Assembly: GCA_030272585.1 (NCBI GenBank)
Contig: BSYQ01000003.1
Span: 7,936,001 to 8,000,000, forward strand
DNA length: 64,000 nt
Reading direction: 5' to 3'
Origin: Bryopsis sp. KO-2023
Taxonomy: Eukaryota; Chlorophyta; Ulvophyceae; Bryopsidales; Bryopsidaceae
The notes beneath the pieces were generated by a model. The model was not told where the DNA came from. It saw only the letters and a list, made by a program, of their open reading frames with translations, and did no database searches. Position numbers and translations under genes: made by a program. This document shows positions 30,393 through 40,800 of this stretch, piece by piece. Within the stretch, counting starts at the first letter, position 1. The number at the start of each line of letters is the position of its first letter.

Positions 30393-30611
30393 CTTTGGAA
30401 TCGCGGGACCCTGCGGGGGTCACTTTCTACGGTTTACGGTTGGTACGGCCGTTACGGTCATTACGGTCCGGTACGGAGCGGTACGGAGCTACGGTTACGG
30501 CCGTAAAAGTACGATTTTCCGACGAAAATTGTACTCCGGTTACGGTCCGGTTACGGCGTTACGGTACGGTTACGGTGACCGTAACCGTAAAGTCCTATCA
30601 CTGGTTGGCGC

Positions 30612-31443
30612 CATTTAGCAGTCGGTTGCGACGTGGATCTCGGTCCAAGTGGTGATGAAACTCGCGTTTGCCACGGTTGCGACTGGGATGGCGGCGTTAG
30701 CCAAGACGGTTTTGAGTCAGCAAGGGGTCGATATTCTTGCGTGGCCTGGAGTCCAACAATGCCTTGAAGCGGCGAAGAAAAAACTCGGCACTGGGACACA
30801 ACAGGCAAAGCACGCTTTTTCCCTCGAACATCTCCGAAAAATGGTTCAAAGTGCCGACACATTGTCGTCGCCGATTGGTCTGCGTGACGCTTTTGCGTTA
30901 TGCTTAGCGTTTTTCGGCTTATTACGGGTTTCAGAGCTCGTGTGTATACGCAAAGAACACTTGCAGTTAGCCACCCCGGATGGACTTGAATTGTTTCTGC
31001 CTAATTCCAAAACGGATACCCATAGACAGGGGGCGTGGATCCGGGTGCCTCGGTTACCGGAGGTGTTAGCTGCAGTTTGTCCTGATCGTCGAGGACGAGC
31101 GTATTTACTTCAGCTGCGAAGTGAGTTTTTATTTCCGTTAGTACGGAATTTCGAGCGGCATATCTCTCCGCGCGGGTTCGCTGATCGCGTCGCAGGTTAC
31201 ATAACTTCGGCTATTCCAGAGATTCCTCGCCACCTCTACGGAACCCATAGTTTACGCAAAGGGGGTGCCACGCTCATGAGCCAAGCAGGCGCCCCTGTGC
31301 GTCAAATAAAAATGCAGGGGCGGTGGCAGTCCGATTCGGTGTTCCGTTATGTCCTCGATACAGATACGGACGCGTGGCGTGACCTCCGGCAGCTTGCCCA
31401 GCGCTTTGTGTTTGCCGACTTAACTCGCGCCGACGCGCCTTAA
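30612..31443 (+). mobile_element. DIRS-like element: tyrosine recombinase catalytic domain
   Basis: This open segment carries the tyrosine-recombinase signature in order: GLLRVSEL (catalytic Arg), NSKTD (Lys), HSLRKGGAT (His-x-x-Arg), GRW, and a FRYVLDT box with the likely nucleophile Tyr. Such recombinases integrate DIRS-type cDNA circles without target duplication. The stop is near 31443. About 80 bp of unassigned sequence follows before the AT-richer host-like DNA; no inverted terminal repeat was recognised there. Confidence 0.8.
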
Positions 31444-32527
31444 CTTTCTTCCTGGTGTTCGAGTAGGGGTATCGTCACAGGGTATTTTACTTGCATTAAC
31501 TATCCATGTTGATTGCAGGACACAAGTCAGGCTCCCGATCAAGGAAGTAAGAGCCCTTATGCATGCACAGGCAAATCGACACAATGTTTTGGTTCTGAGA
31601 CATGGGTGGTGACGAAACACAGTGGAGATTGGGGTCATGTGAACTCAGATTGGGTTGTGTTAACACAATGTAATCATGCTTGATTCCCCAGTATGCTTCT
31701 ATATATTTCTCAATTAGCTGATGGACTGGCTGCCTGTGGCTTCACATGGGTGCTGCCACATTCAAATTGACTCCGAGAATAGTGCTGTCGACTCAAAGCA
31801 TCTCTTTTCCATGTATTTCAAAAACTCCATAGCTCCAGGGCACCAAATCTCTTCTGTGATGGAGAGAACTGGAGTGAAATGTTTAAGTGAAGGAAAAGAG
31901 TGTCTTTGTTCTGATGAGTGGCCAGTAACTTGTGGTGAATATAGGAGTTGAGCTCAGGAGTGGAGTTCAGAGGAAAGAGCAGGAGCCAGAGCCAAGAAGC
32001 TGGAGGGATGGAACTGTAAAGATTACAAACTGTAATCTTACAGTGAAAATGAGAAGAGACAAAAGAGGGTAATTCTGGAGATCATCTTTTGTAGAATGAA
32101 AATGTTTTGATTATGGATTGGATCTGACAGTTGGAAATAACCAACTGTAATTTTATGAACGTCGACATATTGTACTTTATGACAGGGGTTCTGTACCAAG
32201 TAGATTCCCTTCAAGTTCATCACACTTTTTTTTTTCAAACGTGACGGTTTTTAGCTGGCCAGGAGAGTAAGAAGGTGGCGCGAACGCGAGGAAGAGAACT
32301 GTTTCCGTTCACGAGGTTCCTCCTACCGAGGAAGACTAGGCGAACGGTTGAGTGTATGTTGATTCTTGTGTTCCAGCGTTTGGAGATCGCTGGGAAGTAT
32401 AACTTGGACTGTCGTTAATGTTTAGCTCAGGTTGTGCACCGTAAAAGATAGGTTGTGAACGTGTTTTTACAATGTTAAGACATCTTGGTCAAACCCCCCT
32501 TATGTGTGCCTTGTTTCATTGTTTCAG
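31444..32527. other. Non-repetitive host-like DNA upstream of kinase-like exons
   Basis: AT-richer sequence without LTR, hAT or coding signatures. A possible tiny exon-like piece follows an acceptor-like TTGATTGCAG at about 31519, but nothing supports it beyond the splice-site look. It is probably intergenic or intronic sequence of the gene whose clear exons start at 32528. The start of this gene was not found. Confidence 0.5.
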
Positions 32528-33687
32528 GGACTACGGATTCAAGCTGAAGGTTCCCCCCTCTGGACCTGGAATTCACAAACTGACTTCTGGGAAGGTGCAC
32601 GCGTCCATACTGAAGTGGCCTGGCGGCCAGCTAAGGAGCGACAAAAATGCTAGGAGCAACTGTAAAGTCAGATTTCTCAAGGTAACCTCAGCTCCCATAT
32701 ACAACTTCAATTGAAATTAATGGTATTGAATGGTTTTAGGAATTAAAAATCTGTTGTGCTTGTTCTGTGATGCCAGTTCTCAATAAAATTTTAACGAATG
32801 TGTATTTGAACATGTAGAAAATTCATGTGTGGAGGATCTGTCAATCCAATGGTCACATCGAGCTCCCAACAGGCTTCGGAATGGAAAAGGGAAAATATCA
32901 GGTTGAATTCATTGTGTGGAAAGCTCCTTGCCCCATGGTACCCATCTCAACTTTAGACGAGTTGATCGAAAGTGAACCTGGCGGTGTTGCAGAGACGACC
33001 ATTTGCCTAGTTTTGCAAAATGTAAGTATAACGGGGAAAGCCGAGTGGATTCAAATTTTCAGATGGCATATAATAGCTTGTGTTTCCCCGATTTCAGTTT
33101 GCCTGACAGTTGGATTTAATTCGGTTGGTTGTGCGTTTCGTGTTCAGATTGGATGGGGATTGGCATGGATGCACTTTAAAGGTGTTGTTCATTGGGATGT
33201 CACGACCGCTACCATTCAACAACATAGCTTTCCTGGTTTGGTGGTGTTCAAGCTGGGAGGGAGCTTTGACAAGATCCAGAGACGAGATTTGCGGCGTTTG
33301 TTTTTCGAATCCAAGTAAGGGAAAAATCAGAACAATAATACCTTTTTTCTTTCTGTTTTGCATACTGTAGAGTAAACCTTGGGGCAGATACTTCCAGGCA
33401 TATGGTTTTTTGGGGAAAGTTATTTTGAGATTTTTACTTTTTGGCTAAATAAAAATAGCAGCAATATATGAGGTCAAGTGTTGTTGCTTAGATCCTCTCC
33501 ATCCTACGACCCCCCTGCTCCAACCGATGACTCAGCTCGCTCAGCTGACTGGGATGTCTACGCTTTGGGAGTATGTGCCCTTCAATTGGCCTTGGGCTGT
33601 AAGAAAGAGGAAGCTTTGAAACAGGTGGCGGAGGATTCGGTTGGGCCAACTCCGACGCTATCTCCAGGAATAAGGGAATTGATATTG
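32528..33687 (+). CDS. Host gene fragment: four exons of a degenerate protein-kinase-like protein
   Basis: Four segments bounded by AG acceptors and GT donors, with compatible phases: 32528-32681, 32818-33021, 33148-33314, 33492-33687. The second looks like a kinase hinge region. The third reads GLAWMHFKGVVHWDVTTATI, aligning with the kinase catalytic loop but with HWD for HRD and without the usual Lys and Asn; FKLGGSFD then stands where DFG is expected. The fourth has ADWDVYALGVCALQLALG, matching the kinase subdomain IX pattern. It is therefore a probable pseudokinase. The first and last exons are not in view: no start codon was found, and Ty3 element F lies about 265 bp after the last donor. 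Family and function unknown. Confidence 0.6.
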
Positions 33688-33952
33688 GTGAGTTGTCATG
33701 TTGAATTTATGTTTGCTTGAGTTATCCATCTCATTTCCTCAGCGATTCATTTTAGAGGGTTAATACAATTGATAATGTCGAATGAAGCTTGTGATTTTTA
33801 ACAGAGAATGGTAAATATCGAGAATCAACCCAGCTTGGTGAATATTTTTTTGCTTCTTTTGTATGAATTTTTAGGCAGGTTTGGAATTTAGTAGTTTTTT
33901 TTCGAAAAGCTCAATTGCTTTTGTAAATAGATGAAGGCTTTAGTACATTTTT
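33688..33952 (+). other. Intron of the kinase-like gene up to element F
   Basis: Begins GTGAGT after the last visible exon and is T-rich. It ends at the TGTAGCATC start of the element F LTR. No exon is visible in it. Confidence 0.5.
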
Positions 33953-34182
33953 TGTAGCATCAAGACGGGGTGTAGTCGGGTTACTGATTATCGGGCTAGT
34001 TAGAGCCACGTGATTGACTTTCTCGGTGTCCGACATAGAGTTAGGATAAAGGGCACTATTGGGATTGTATCGAGGACCATATTTTGACCTGTGTAAGACA
34101 TTGACGCTCGATAGAGCTTGTGACCCCGACCACCTCTCTCTCTCACGACCACTCCCTCTCATCAACAACGTGACCCTCTACA
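33953..34182 (+). repeat. Element F 5' LTR (230 bp)
   Basis: Runs from TGTAGCATC to CCCTCTACA (TGTAG/CTACA edges), one base before the primer-binding-site-like sequence. Left edge inferred from the TG and from the length; no partner LTR to compare. Confidence 0.6.
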
Positions 34183-34260
34183 ATGGTTTCGGAGCTTTAA
34201 CCTCTCAACGAGGAACGATCGGATAAGGAACGAGGAATCACAGAGAGACGTCACGCTCAA

Positions 34261-34681
34261 TGTTAGTCTTTTAGCGCTATACGAGGTAGTTTGGGATAGA
34301 GCCGAGGGTGGCTGACGCATGTGGGTTCGCGAGTAAGACAGATTAGACCCAGAGTTTGGGGCATGCGTCAGCGTACTACACTTAGGGGTACTTAAGAGGC
34401 CCACTCGTTGTTTTGACGTTCACTTTATTTTGTAAGAACTCGGGATTCGTGGGATTGGTGTGTTCCCGCTTGTGTGTGTGTTTTGTGTGTGTGTGTGTTA
34501 AGTGTTTGCCTGACGCAATCACTTCCCAACCCAAGTGCTCTAGTAGCGTTCACAACCGCGCTAGCTAGAGAGTTGTCTAAACCAACAAACCCCACAAGTA
34601 TACTTGCGTTAGCCAGCAAGTTATCACGAATCCAATCAACACAGCCGACCACTATTGCGTCACCCACAAGCTTCACTATCA
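34261..34681 (+). repeat. C2 5' LTR
   Basis: TGTTAGTC to CACTATCA. Preceded by CTCAA and followed after two bases by TGGTTTCGGAGC at 34684-34695. Confidence 0.92.
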
Positions 34682-34826
34682 ATTGGTTTCGGAGCTAGGC
34701 AAGAACTTTAAGTTCTTGAGATCGAAACTTGTGAACGTGGCGCAACAAACGTTTTTGTTTGTTTGTTTGGTAGAGAGAAACTCCAACCGTGGTTGTTGAG
34801 TACTCCCAAATAGTGGCTGAGAGACC

Positions 34827-35881
34827 ATGGCTGACCGTGAACACGCATTGGCAGTGCGCGAGCCTCAAGTTGAAGAGCCAGGGATTGAACCTGAGTTCGA
34901 TGAGGAATTGCCTGACGCACCCAATGTTGTGTATCAACAAATAAACGTCCAGAACATCCACAATGTCCAGCAAGCAGCTGTCGACATAGACATGGGAGCT
35001 GATGCGGAAGCCTTAAGAGAGGATGTGGATGCGGTCCATGACCGTGTGGACGATTTAGCCCACGGGCTAAGGGGTCACCTGCAGCAAGTTGACCAGACAC
35101 TGGGGCAGAGGCTAGCCCATGCTGAGGCCTCTGTGTCGAACCAACTGGCTGGCGCATCAGAGGTGATCGGGCAGGCGCTGGAAACACAGCACCAGCATGC
35201 GCAACAGGTTGAGGCCACACAGCATGCGGTGGTGTCGCAACAGCAGAAGCTGGATTCAGTAGCGGCTCAACATAGTCGATACGAGCAGAGGCTATTACGC
35301 CAAGATATCGACCATAGAAAAGAAAGAGCCGAGATCAAAGCTTCTGTGGACGCAATAACGAGGAGAATGGATGCCGCAGACATTCTAGCGGACTCTCGTT
35401 TTGCTGACCTAAAAGAAGCAACTGAAGCATCAGCACTTCAGTTAAAACAACTCTCCGAGTTATCCCTTGTTCAAGGGCGGAGAATTGAAGGCTTATTAGG
35501 AACTGTTGCGGATTCCAACGAAAAAGTCGAACGGACTCTAGAATTGTTTCGGGAGTCCTTGCATAAGCAAGGTGCTGAGGTGAAGCGTTTGCAGAGCTCT
35601 AGAGTAGCAATTCAAAAAGATTTGATTGCCTTGGAGAAAAAGGCATCCAAGACCTGGGATCAGCAGCAAGATGCAGCTGATGTGGTTGCCTTAAGATTAT
35701 CTGGCCTGGAACGAAGCATGGAGGATGTGAGTGGCGGAAGTCAGAGTGCCCAAAGTGGAAGTGATGCTCGTGCAGTATCACCAGAGCGAGAAGAATCAAC
35801 TTCTCCTGAGCCTGAGGACTCAGCCTTTGGGATGCCGCTGCCGAAGAAATCAGTAAAGCAGTTGGCTGCATCATGGCCGCC
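34827..35881 (+). mobile_element. C2 gag, N-terminal coiled-coil part
   Basis: About 350 residues nearly identical to the start of C1 gag (long coiled coil and acidic/Ser linker), running into the element D LTR at the CCGCC target (35877-35881). Confidence 0.85.
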
Positions 35882-36354
35882 TGTAGTAAATCCGCCTGCA
35901 GACCGCTATTGTGGGCTGCTGGCTGTGAACTGCAAGCCTGAAACGGCTTGGAGGGAAAGGATAGACGACTTGGAAGCGAGACAAAGGGAGTTCAATCCCA
36001 AAGTAAGGTTACAAGAACGTTCAAACCCCAAGAACTTATAGAATACCCTAGCAGCCTTGATCCTAACTGATCATAGGCTGTAACATCAGTCTGCATCACT
36101 GCTGCAAGGCATCAGACCTTGCAGTCCTTTCAATCAGAGCCCAGCTCAGCCCCACGGCCATTCCTGTGGTGCTGAGCGACCTTCTAGAACATTCTAGCTG
36201 CCAGCTCAGTAGTCCACGTACTACTTCACTGCCAGCACACCCTGACTGACGGTATGCTGCCTCAGGGCAGCCAGCCTCCTACTTAAAGTACTGCAGGACT
36301 GTCAGCAAGCCTGCTGACGTACTGCAGGGCTGTCAGAAACCCTGATTCGCTACA
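35882..36354 (-). repeat. Element D 3' LTR
   Basis: TGTAGTAAAT to TTCGCTACA on the plus strand. A purine-rich tract on the minus strand (GATGGGGAGGAA, 36355-36366) directly precedes it in the element's sense, as expected of a polypurine tract. Confidence 0.9.
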
Positions 36355-36987
36355 TTCCTCCCCATCTGAACTGCAGTAGCCCCTTACTGCACTTTGACTG
36401 AAATAAATCAACCTTTTAGGGAAATTCCATAGCTCAATAAAGATCTGGAAACTCATCATCAAATCAAACCCTACTCCCTTGTAGGTCTAATAAAACATCA
36501 ACAACCAAAGAACCCTGCTGCACACTTGAACTTATGTTTTCTGCAACTTCCTACTTCTTTGGCATATAAAAACCTCAATCATTAGAAAACATTAGTCAAA
36601 TGACTGATCAGCAGTTTTCCAAAATAAACACTGCTCATCAGCCCACAAAGTTCTAGTAATCAGTAAAAATGTCCCTTCTCAAAGGATACTATTATGCTGC
36701 AGCAATAAACCACATTCTGTTGCAGCTATCAAAAATGTATCTAGTTGGCAGGTTTATTAAGAATCTCTGAAAAATACTCTGCCTGTCCCATAAGCACTCA
36801 AGAAAAAGGAACAAAATGATATAACTCCCTCAGAAAATTGTTCTTTTTTCAAATTCCACCAAGTCAAGAAATATACCAAGTTTCATTCAATCAGCCTAAT
36901 ATGTTCTGCCTGAACTGGCAGCTCCCACTGCAAATCACATTTCAATAAAAACCAAACATTCCTTCAAGTGACCTGCAGCAAACTGCA
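36355..36987 (-). mobile_element. Element D 3' untranslated region
   Basis: AT-rich sequence between ORF3 and the 3' LTR. I see no ORF or repeat in it other than the polypurine-like tract at its LTR side. Confidence 0.6.
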
Positions 36988-37836
36988 CTAGTCACCTGCA
37001 CCCTGAGAGATCACCTCATCTAGACTTCTCTTTTTTGCTGACCCAGATTTCTTAGAAGGTATAACCTCCCACTCAACAATCCGATGTGGTGCTGCATCAC
37101 GGTTTGTCTGATTTCTTCCTGCAGTGCTCTTAGGCAACTCCAATCCTGCAATCCGAAGTGTTGTCATGACTCTTGCTGGAGGGACTGCCAAGCCTGGATG
37201 TCTCCTTATCATCCTGCACAATCCACATTCTCCAAACTGAGCAGGTCCTGGACTTGCTACCTTCAGAGAAATTGGACAGTTCGCTTGCATCCTTCCCTCG
37301 GCATCGAGCTGAATAGTGGTATCATAGGCATACCACATCCTCATCCAACAAACAGATTTGCAGCAGACCCTGTGCTGACCACAAGGGAATGTGTACACTG
37401 GTCTGTTACAGGTCTTGAAACACAGAGTGCATCCCATGCTTGACTCTGTCAGCCCTTCCACAGGGTTTAGCTGCACTTCTGGCAGTAGCAGTGTCTGATT
37501 TGGAAGTATTCTGTCAACAGAATTGCTGTACCACCCTGCTTCTTCTTCCTTAACATCAGCCACCTCTTCCTTTCCTGCAACTGACTTTCCTTCACACTCC
37601 ATTACTCTTCCTGAGATCTTATCTGCATCTGCATCTCTGAGCTGAGTCCCTTGCACCACTTCTGGTATATTCGCTGCCCACTCGCGCCAACGATAATTTT
37701 CAGCACGGGCGGCCTGCAACTCAGTTCTTGCTTTCCGAAGCTGTGCGGACAGATTTGCTGCTGATGCTGCCCTGGAGCTCAACAACTTGAAAGCTTGTTC
37801 CACCTGATCCTCGGTCTCTTGAGCGTGGTCTACCAT
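36988..37836 (-). CDS. Element D ORF3 (282 aa): coiled coil and RING-like domain
   Basis: Lies about 60 bp after pol on the same strand. Residues 5-50 are a short coiled coil (EDQVEQAFKLLSSR to RTELQAARAENYRW). Residues 136-207 (37216-37431) show Cys-x2-Cys, then FPCGQHRVCC with Cys152-x2-His155-x2-Cys158, Cys163, and a final Cys204-x2-Cys207. This matches the layout in family C ORF3, where the Cys-x2-His-x2-Cys core is preceded by PCG in the same way. The tail is basic (KKSGSAKKRS). The two proteins share little else by eye. Probably a zinc-binding accessory protein; function unknown. Confidence 0.68.
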   Translation of the reverse strand: MVDHAQETEDQVEQAFKLLSSRAASAANLSAQLRKARTELQAARAENYRWREWAANIPEVVQGTQLRDADADKISGRVMECEGKSVAGKEEVADVKEEEAGWYSNSVDRILPNQTLLLPEVQLNPVEGLTESSMGCTLCFKTCNRPVYTFPCGQHRVCCKSVCWMRMWYAYDTTIQLDAEGRMQANCPISLKVASPGPAQFGECGLCRMIRRHPGLAVPPARVMTTLRIAGLELPKSTAGRNQTNRDAAPHRIVEWEVIPSKKSGSAKKRSLDEVISQGAGD

Positions 37837-37893
37837 TCCTGCTCACGCGAACGATAAAGAGAAGATAACACTCTCCCTTTTCTTCTTCAGTTT

Positions 37894-40800
37894 TTACTGT
37901 GCTTTCCGACTAGGACGTCGCCTCATTGCGGTCCCTTCACTCCTTTGCTGATAGTTACGTAGTACATCTCGAGCATTCTGCAAATGTTCTGTAGGTTCCC
38001 ATGTGTCCTCAGATTGATCATATCCCTGCCATCGAACAAGGTACTGCTTCCTGCCTCTGACAGTTCTGTCTGCCAGAATTCTGTCCACCTGATATTCCTC
38101 TTGACCATCCACAAGCTCAGGTTCAGGTTGCCACCTGGGTGCCTCCCTTGCTGGAAAGCTGCCCACCTGATCTTCAAATGCAGGTTTGAGCTTGGACACA
38201 TGAAACACATCATGTATCCTCCAATGACCTGGCAGTCTCAACCTGACTGCAACTTCAGAGAGCTTCTCAGTGACTTCAAATGGTCCACAGTACTTTGCTG
38301 ACAACTTTCTGCTCAACACTGCAGGTAAGGGTAAGTCTTTTGTGGCCAGAAAAACTTTTTCGCCCGGCTCAAAGCCCCCTCCCCGCCTGGTTTCGTCCGC
38401 CACCCGGCGTTGACGTGCCTGAGCAGCAGCAATATTGTGTCTGCATTTTTCCAGATCAGATTGCCAAGTAGTCCACCAATCATCCACTGCAGGGCAGGCT
38501 GACACAGCCACAGCACTCGCAGGAGTCCTTGGGTTCTGCCCATTCATCAAATAGAAGGGGGAGAATCCAGTAGTAGCATTGACACTGGAGTTGTAAGCAA
38601 ACTCAGCAGCTGCCAAGTGCTGATCCCAATCTGTTCCTGCAGGTTCAACATAACTGCGCAGAATTTCCTGCACTGTTCTGTTAGCCCTTTCAGTCTGACC
38701 ATCTGTCTCAGGATGATAACTGCTTGACATTGCCAATCTTGTTCCAGCCTTCTTCCAAAGAGACCTCCAAAAATTGCTAGTGAAACGAGTATCCCGATCA
38801 GAAACAATTTCTTGAGGTAACCCAAAGAAACGAACCACATTCTGGAAAAATAAATCTGCTACCCCTGCAGCAGTAACTGTCTGCTTAGTAGGAATAAGTC
38901 TGATCATTTTTGTGAACCTATCCACAACCACCAACAAATAATCTGACCCAATTCGAGTTCTAGGTAAAGGCCCAACAAAGTCAAGTGAAACACTGGTCCA
39001 CCTGCCATCAGGAATAGGCAGGGGCTGCAGCTTACCCAAAGGCCTCTGATTAGAAGCCTTGTTCCTCTGACATGAAATGCAATTCCGGACATACTTGTGG
39101 ACTGACTCGGAGATGTGAGGCCAGAAATAATGCAACTGCACCCTGACAAGGGTCTTCCTTCTGCCCAAATGTCCTGCCAATGGGGACTCATGGCAGTCAT
39201 GCAGTATTTTCTCCCTGAGCCCATCTGCTTCAGGTATCCACCATTTCCAAGCATTCCCAATTCTTCTCCAGAGCCTTTGGCCATCCCATTTCACATGTCT
39301 AGGTCTGTGTCTTGCAGTGATCAACTGTTGACACAGTGGATCTTTGGAATAAGCTGTCTGCACCTGTTGCAGGAATCCTTCTGCAACTTCCAGCCTAGCC
39401 TGAGCATTCATTTCAGACTTTGTTTCCTCCACTTGATGTGTGGCCCTGCTCAGAGCATCTGCCACCACATTGTCTCTGCCTGGTCTGTACTTGATCTCGA
39501 ACTTGAAAGATTGCAGAGTCTCCATCCATCTTGCTTGCCTCTGCGACAGGTGAGGCTGAGTATGCAAAAACTTGAGGGGTGCATGATCGGTGTGCACCAC
39601 AAACTCTTGTGCATCCAAATAGTGTCTCCAGACCTTCAGAGCATGCACAACTGCTAGCAGCTCCTTTTCATGAGTAGCATAGTTGAGTTCTGCAGGTTGC
39701 AGCTTCCTGCTTTCAAATGCAACTGGCTGCTGACCCTGTCCCTTGTCCTGAGTTAGGACTGCTCCTATCGCATAGTCCGAAGCATCGGTGGTGACTTCAA
39801 ACTTCAGACTTGGGTCAGGCACCAATAGTACTGGTGCAGACATCAATGCCTCCTTGATATCCTGCATGGCTGCAGCTTCTGTCTCAGTCCATTTCCACTC
39901 TGCATCCTTTTTGAGTAATGCAGTCAAAGGCTTGGCTCTGGCAGAGAAGTCCTTCATGAACCTCCTGTAGTAGTTTGCCAATCCCAGAAAGGACCTGAGA
40001 TCCTTCACTGATGTCAAGGGTGGCCAATCTCTGATAACCTGCACCTTGCTCTGCAACACCTGTACTCCTGCAGCACTTAACTCATGCCCCAGAAACTCAA
40101 CTTGATCTCTGCAGATCTCACACTTTGAAGCTGATGCATACAACTTCTGTTCCCTCAATCTCTGCATCACTTTCCGCAAATGAACTTTGTGTTCTGCCCA
40201 ATCTTTGCTAAAAATCAGGATGTCATCCAAGTAAACGATGCAAAAGACGTCCAGAAAATCATGCAGCACATGATTCATTGTGTTCATAAAAGTGGCAGGG
40301 GCATTTGTCAGCCCAAAAGGAAGAACAACATACTCATAAAGGCCATACCTGGTGCGGAAGGCCGTTTTCTCACAATCTGCAGGATCCAACCGCACCTGAT
40401 GGTAGCCTGAGCAGAGGTCAATCTTGCTGAAGCAGCGTGCTCCCTGAATCTGATCCAGCAACTCCTCTATCCTTGGAATAGGATACCTATTCTTCACCGT
40501 TAGTTTGTTAAGTGCCCGAAAATCCACACACATCCTAAGTTTCCCATTTTTCTTAGGAACAAACAAAACCGGCGAACCCCATGGAGACTTGCTAGGTCTG
40601 ATAAATCCCTGCTTCAGCAGCTCTGCTAACTGCTTTTTCAGTTCTTCTCTTTCTGCAAAACTGGCCCTATAAAGCCCCTTTTTTACTGGTTCTGCACCTT
40701 CCACCAACTCAATCTTATGATTCACACCCCTGTCAGGAGGTAACTCCTGTGGCAGTTCCTCTTTAAACAAATCCTGAAACTCCTTTCTGATCTGTTTTTC

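Larger units (their letters stand above)
29117..30603. mobile_element. hAT-type non-autonomous element Y (about 460 bp without Z1)
   Basis: Terminal inverted repeats CAG(A/T)GATAGGACTT at 29117 and ending at 30603, with the 8-bp duplication GTTGGCGC outside (29109-29116, 30604-30611). It interrupts the recombinase of the DIRS-like element. Its body is an array of TTACGG/CCGTAA words, with one tRNA-like sequence in the middle. No transposase. Z1 is inserted near its left end, in one of the TTACGGT words. Confidence 0.83.
19627..31443 (+). mobile_element. DIRS-like tyrosine-recombinase retroelement, 5' part outside the window
   Basis: Three separated plus-strand segments (19627-20373, 28389-29116, 30612-31443) read in order as the end of a reverse transcriptase with RNase H, a linker domain, and a tyrosine recombinase. 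That order is typical of DIRS/Ngaro-type elements and differs from Ty3, which uses a DDE integrase. The segments are separated by hAT elements X and Y, each flanked by an 8-bp duplication, so these are clean insertions. The rest of the reverse transcriptase must lie left of the window because Ty3 element A sits directly upstream. No terminal repeats were recognised, so the right end is set at the end of the recombinase ORF. It is broken by insertions and is the oldest element in the left half. Confidence 0.8.

Noticed and set aside
31516-31550. Short additional exon of the kinase-like gene
   Set aside because: Only an acceptor-like sequence supports it; the piece is under 35 bp and its frame cannot be tied to the next exon.
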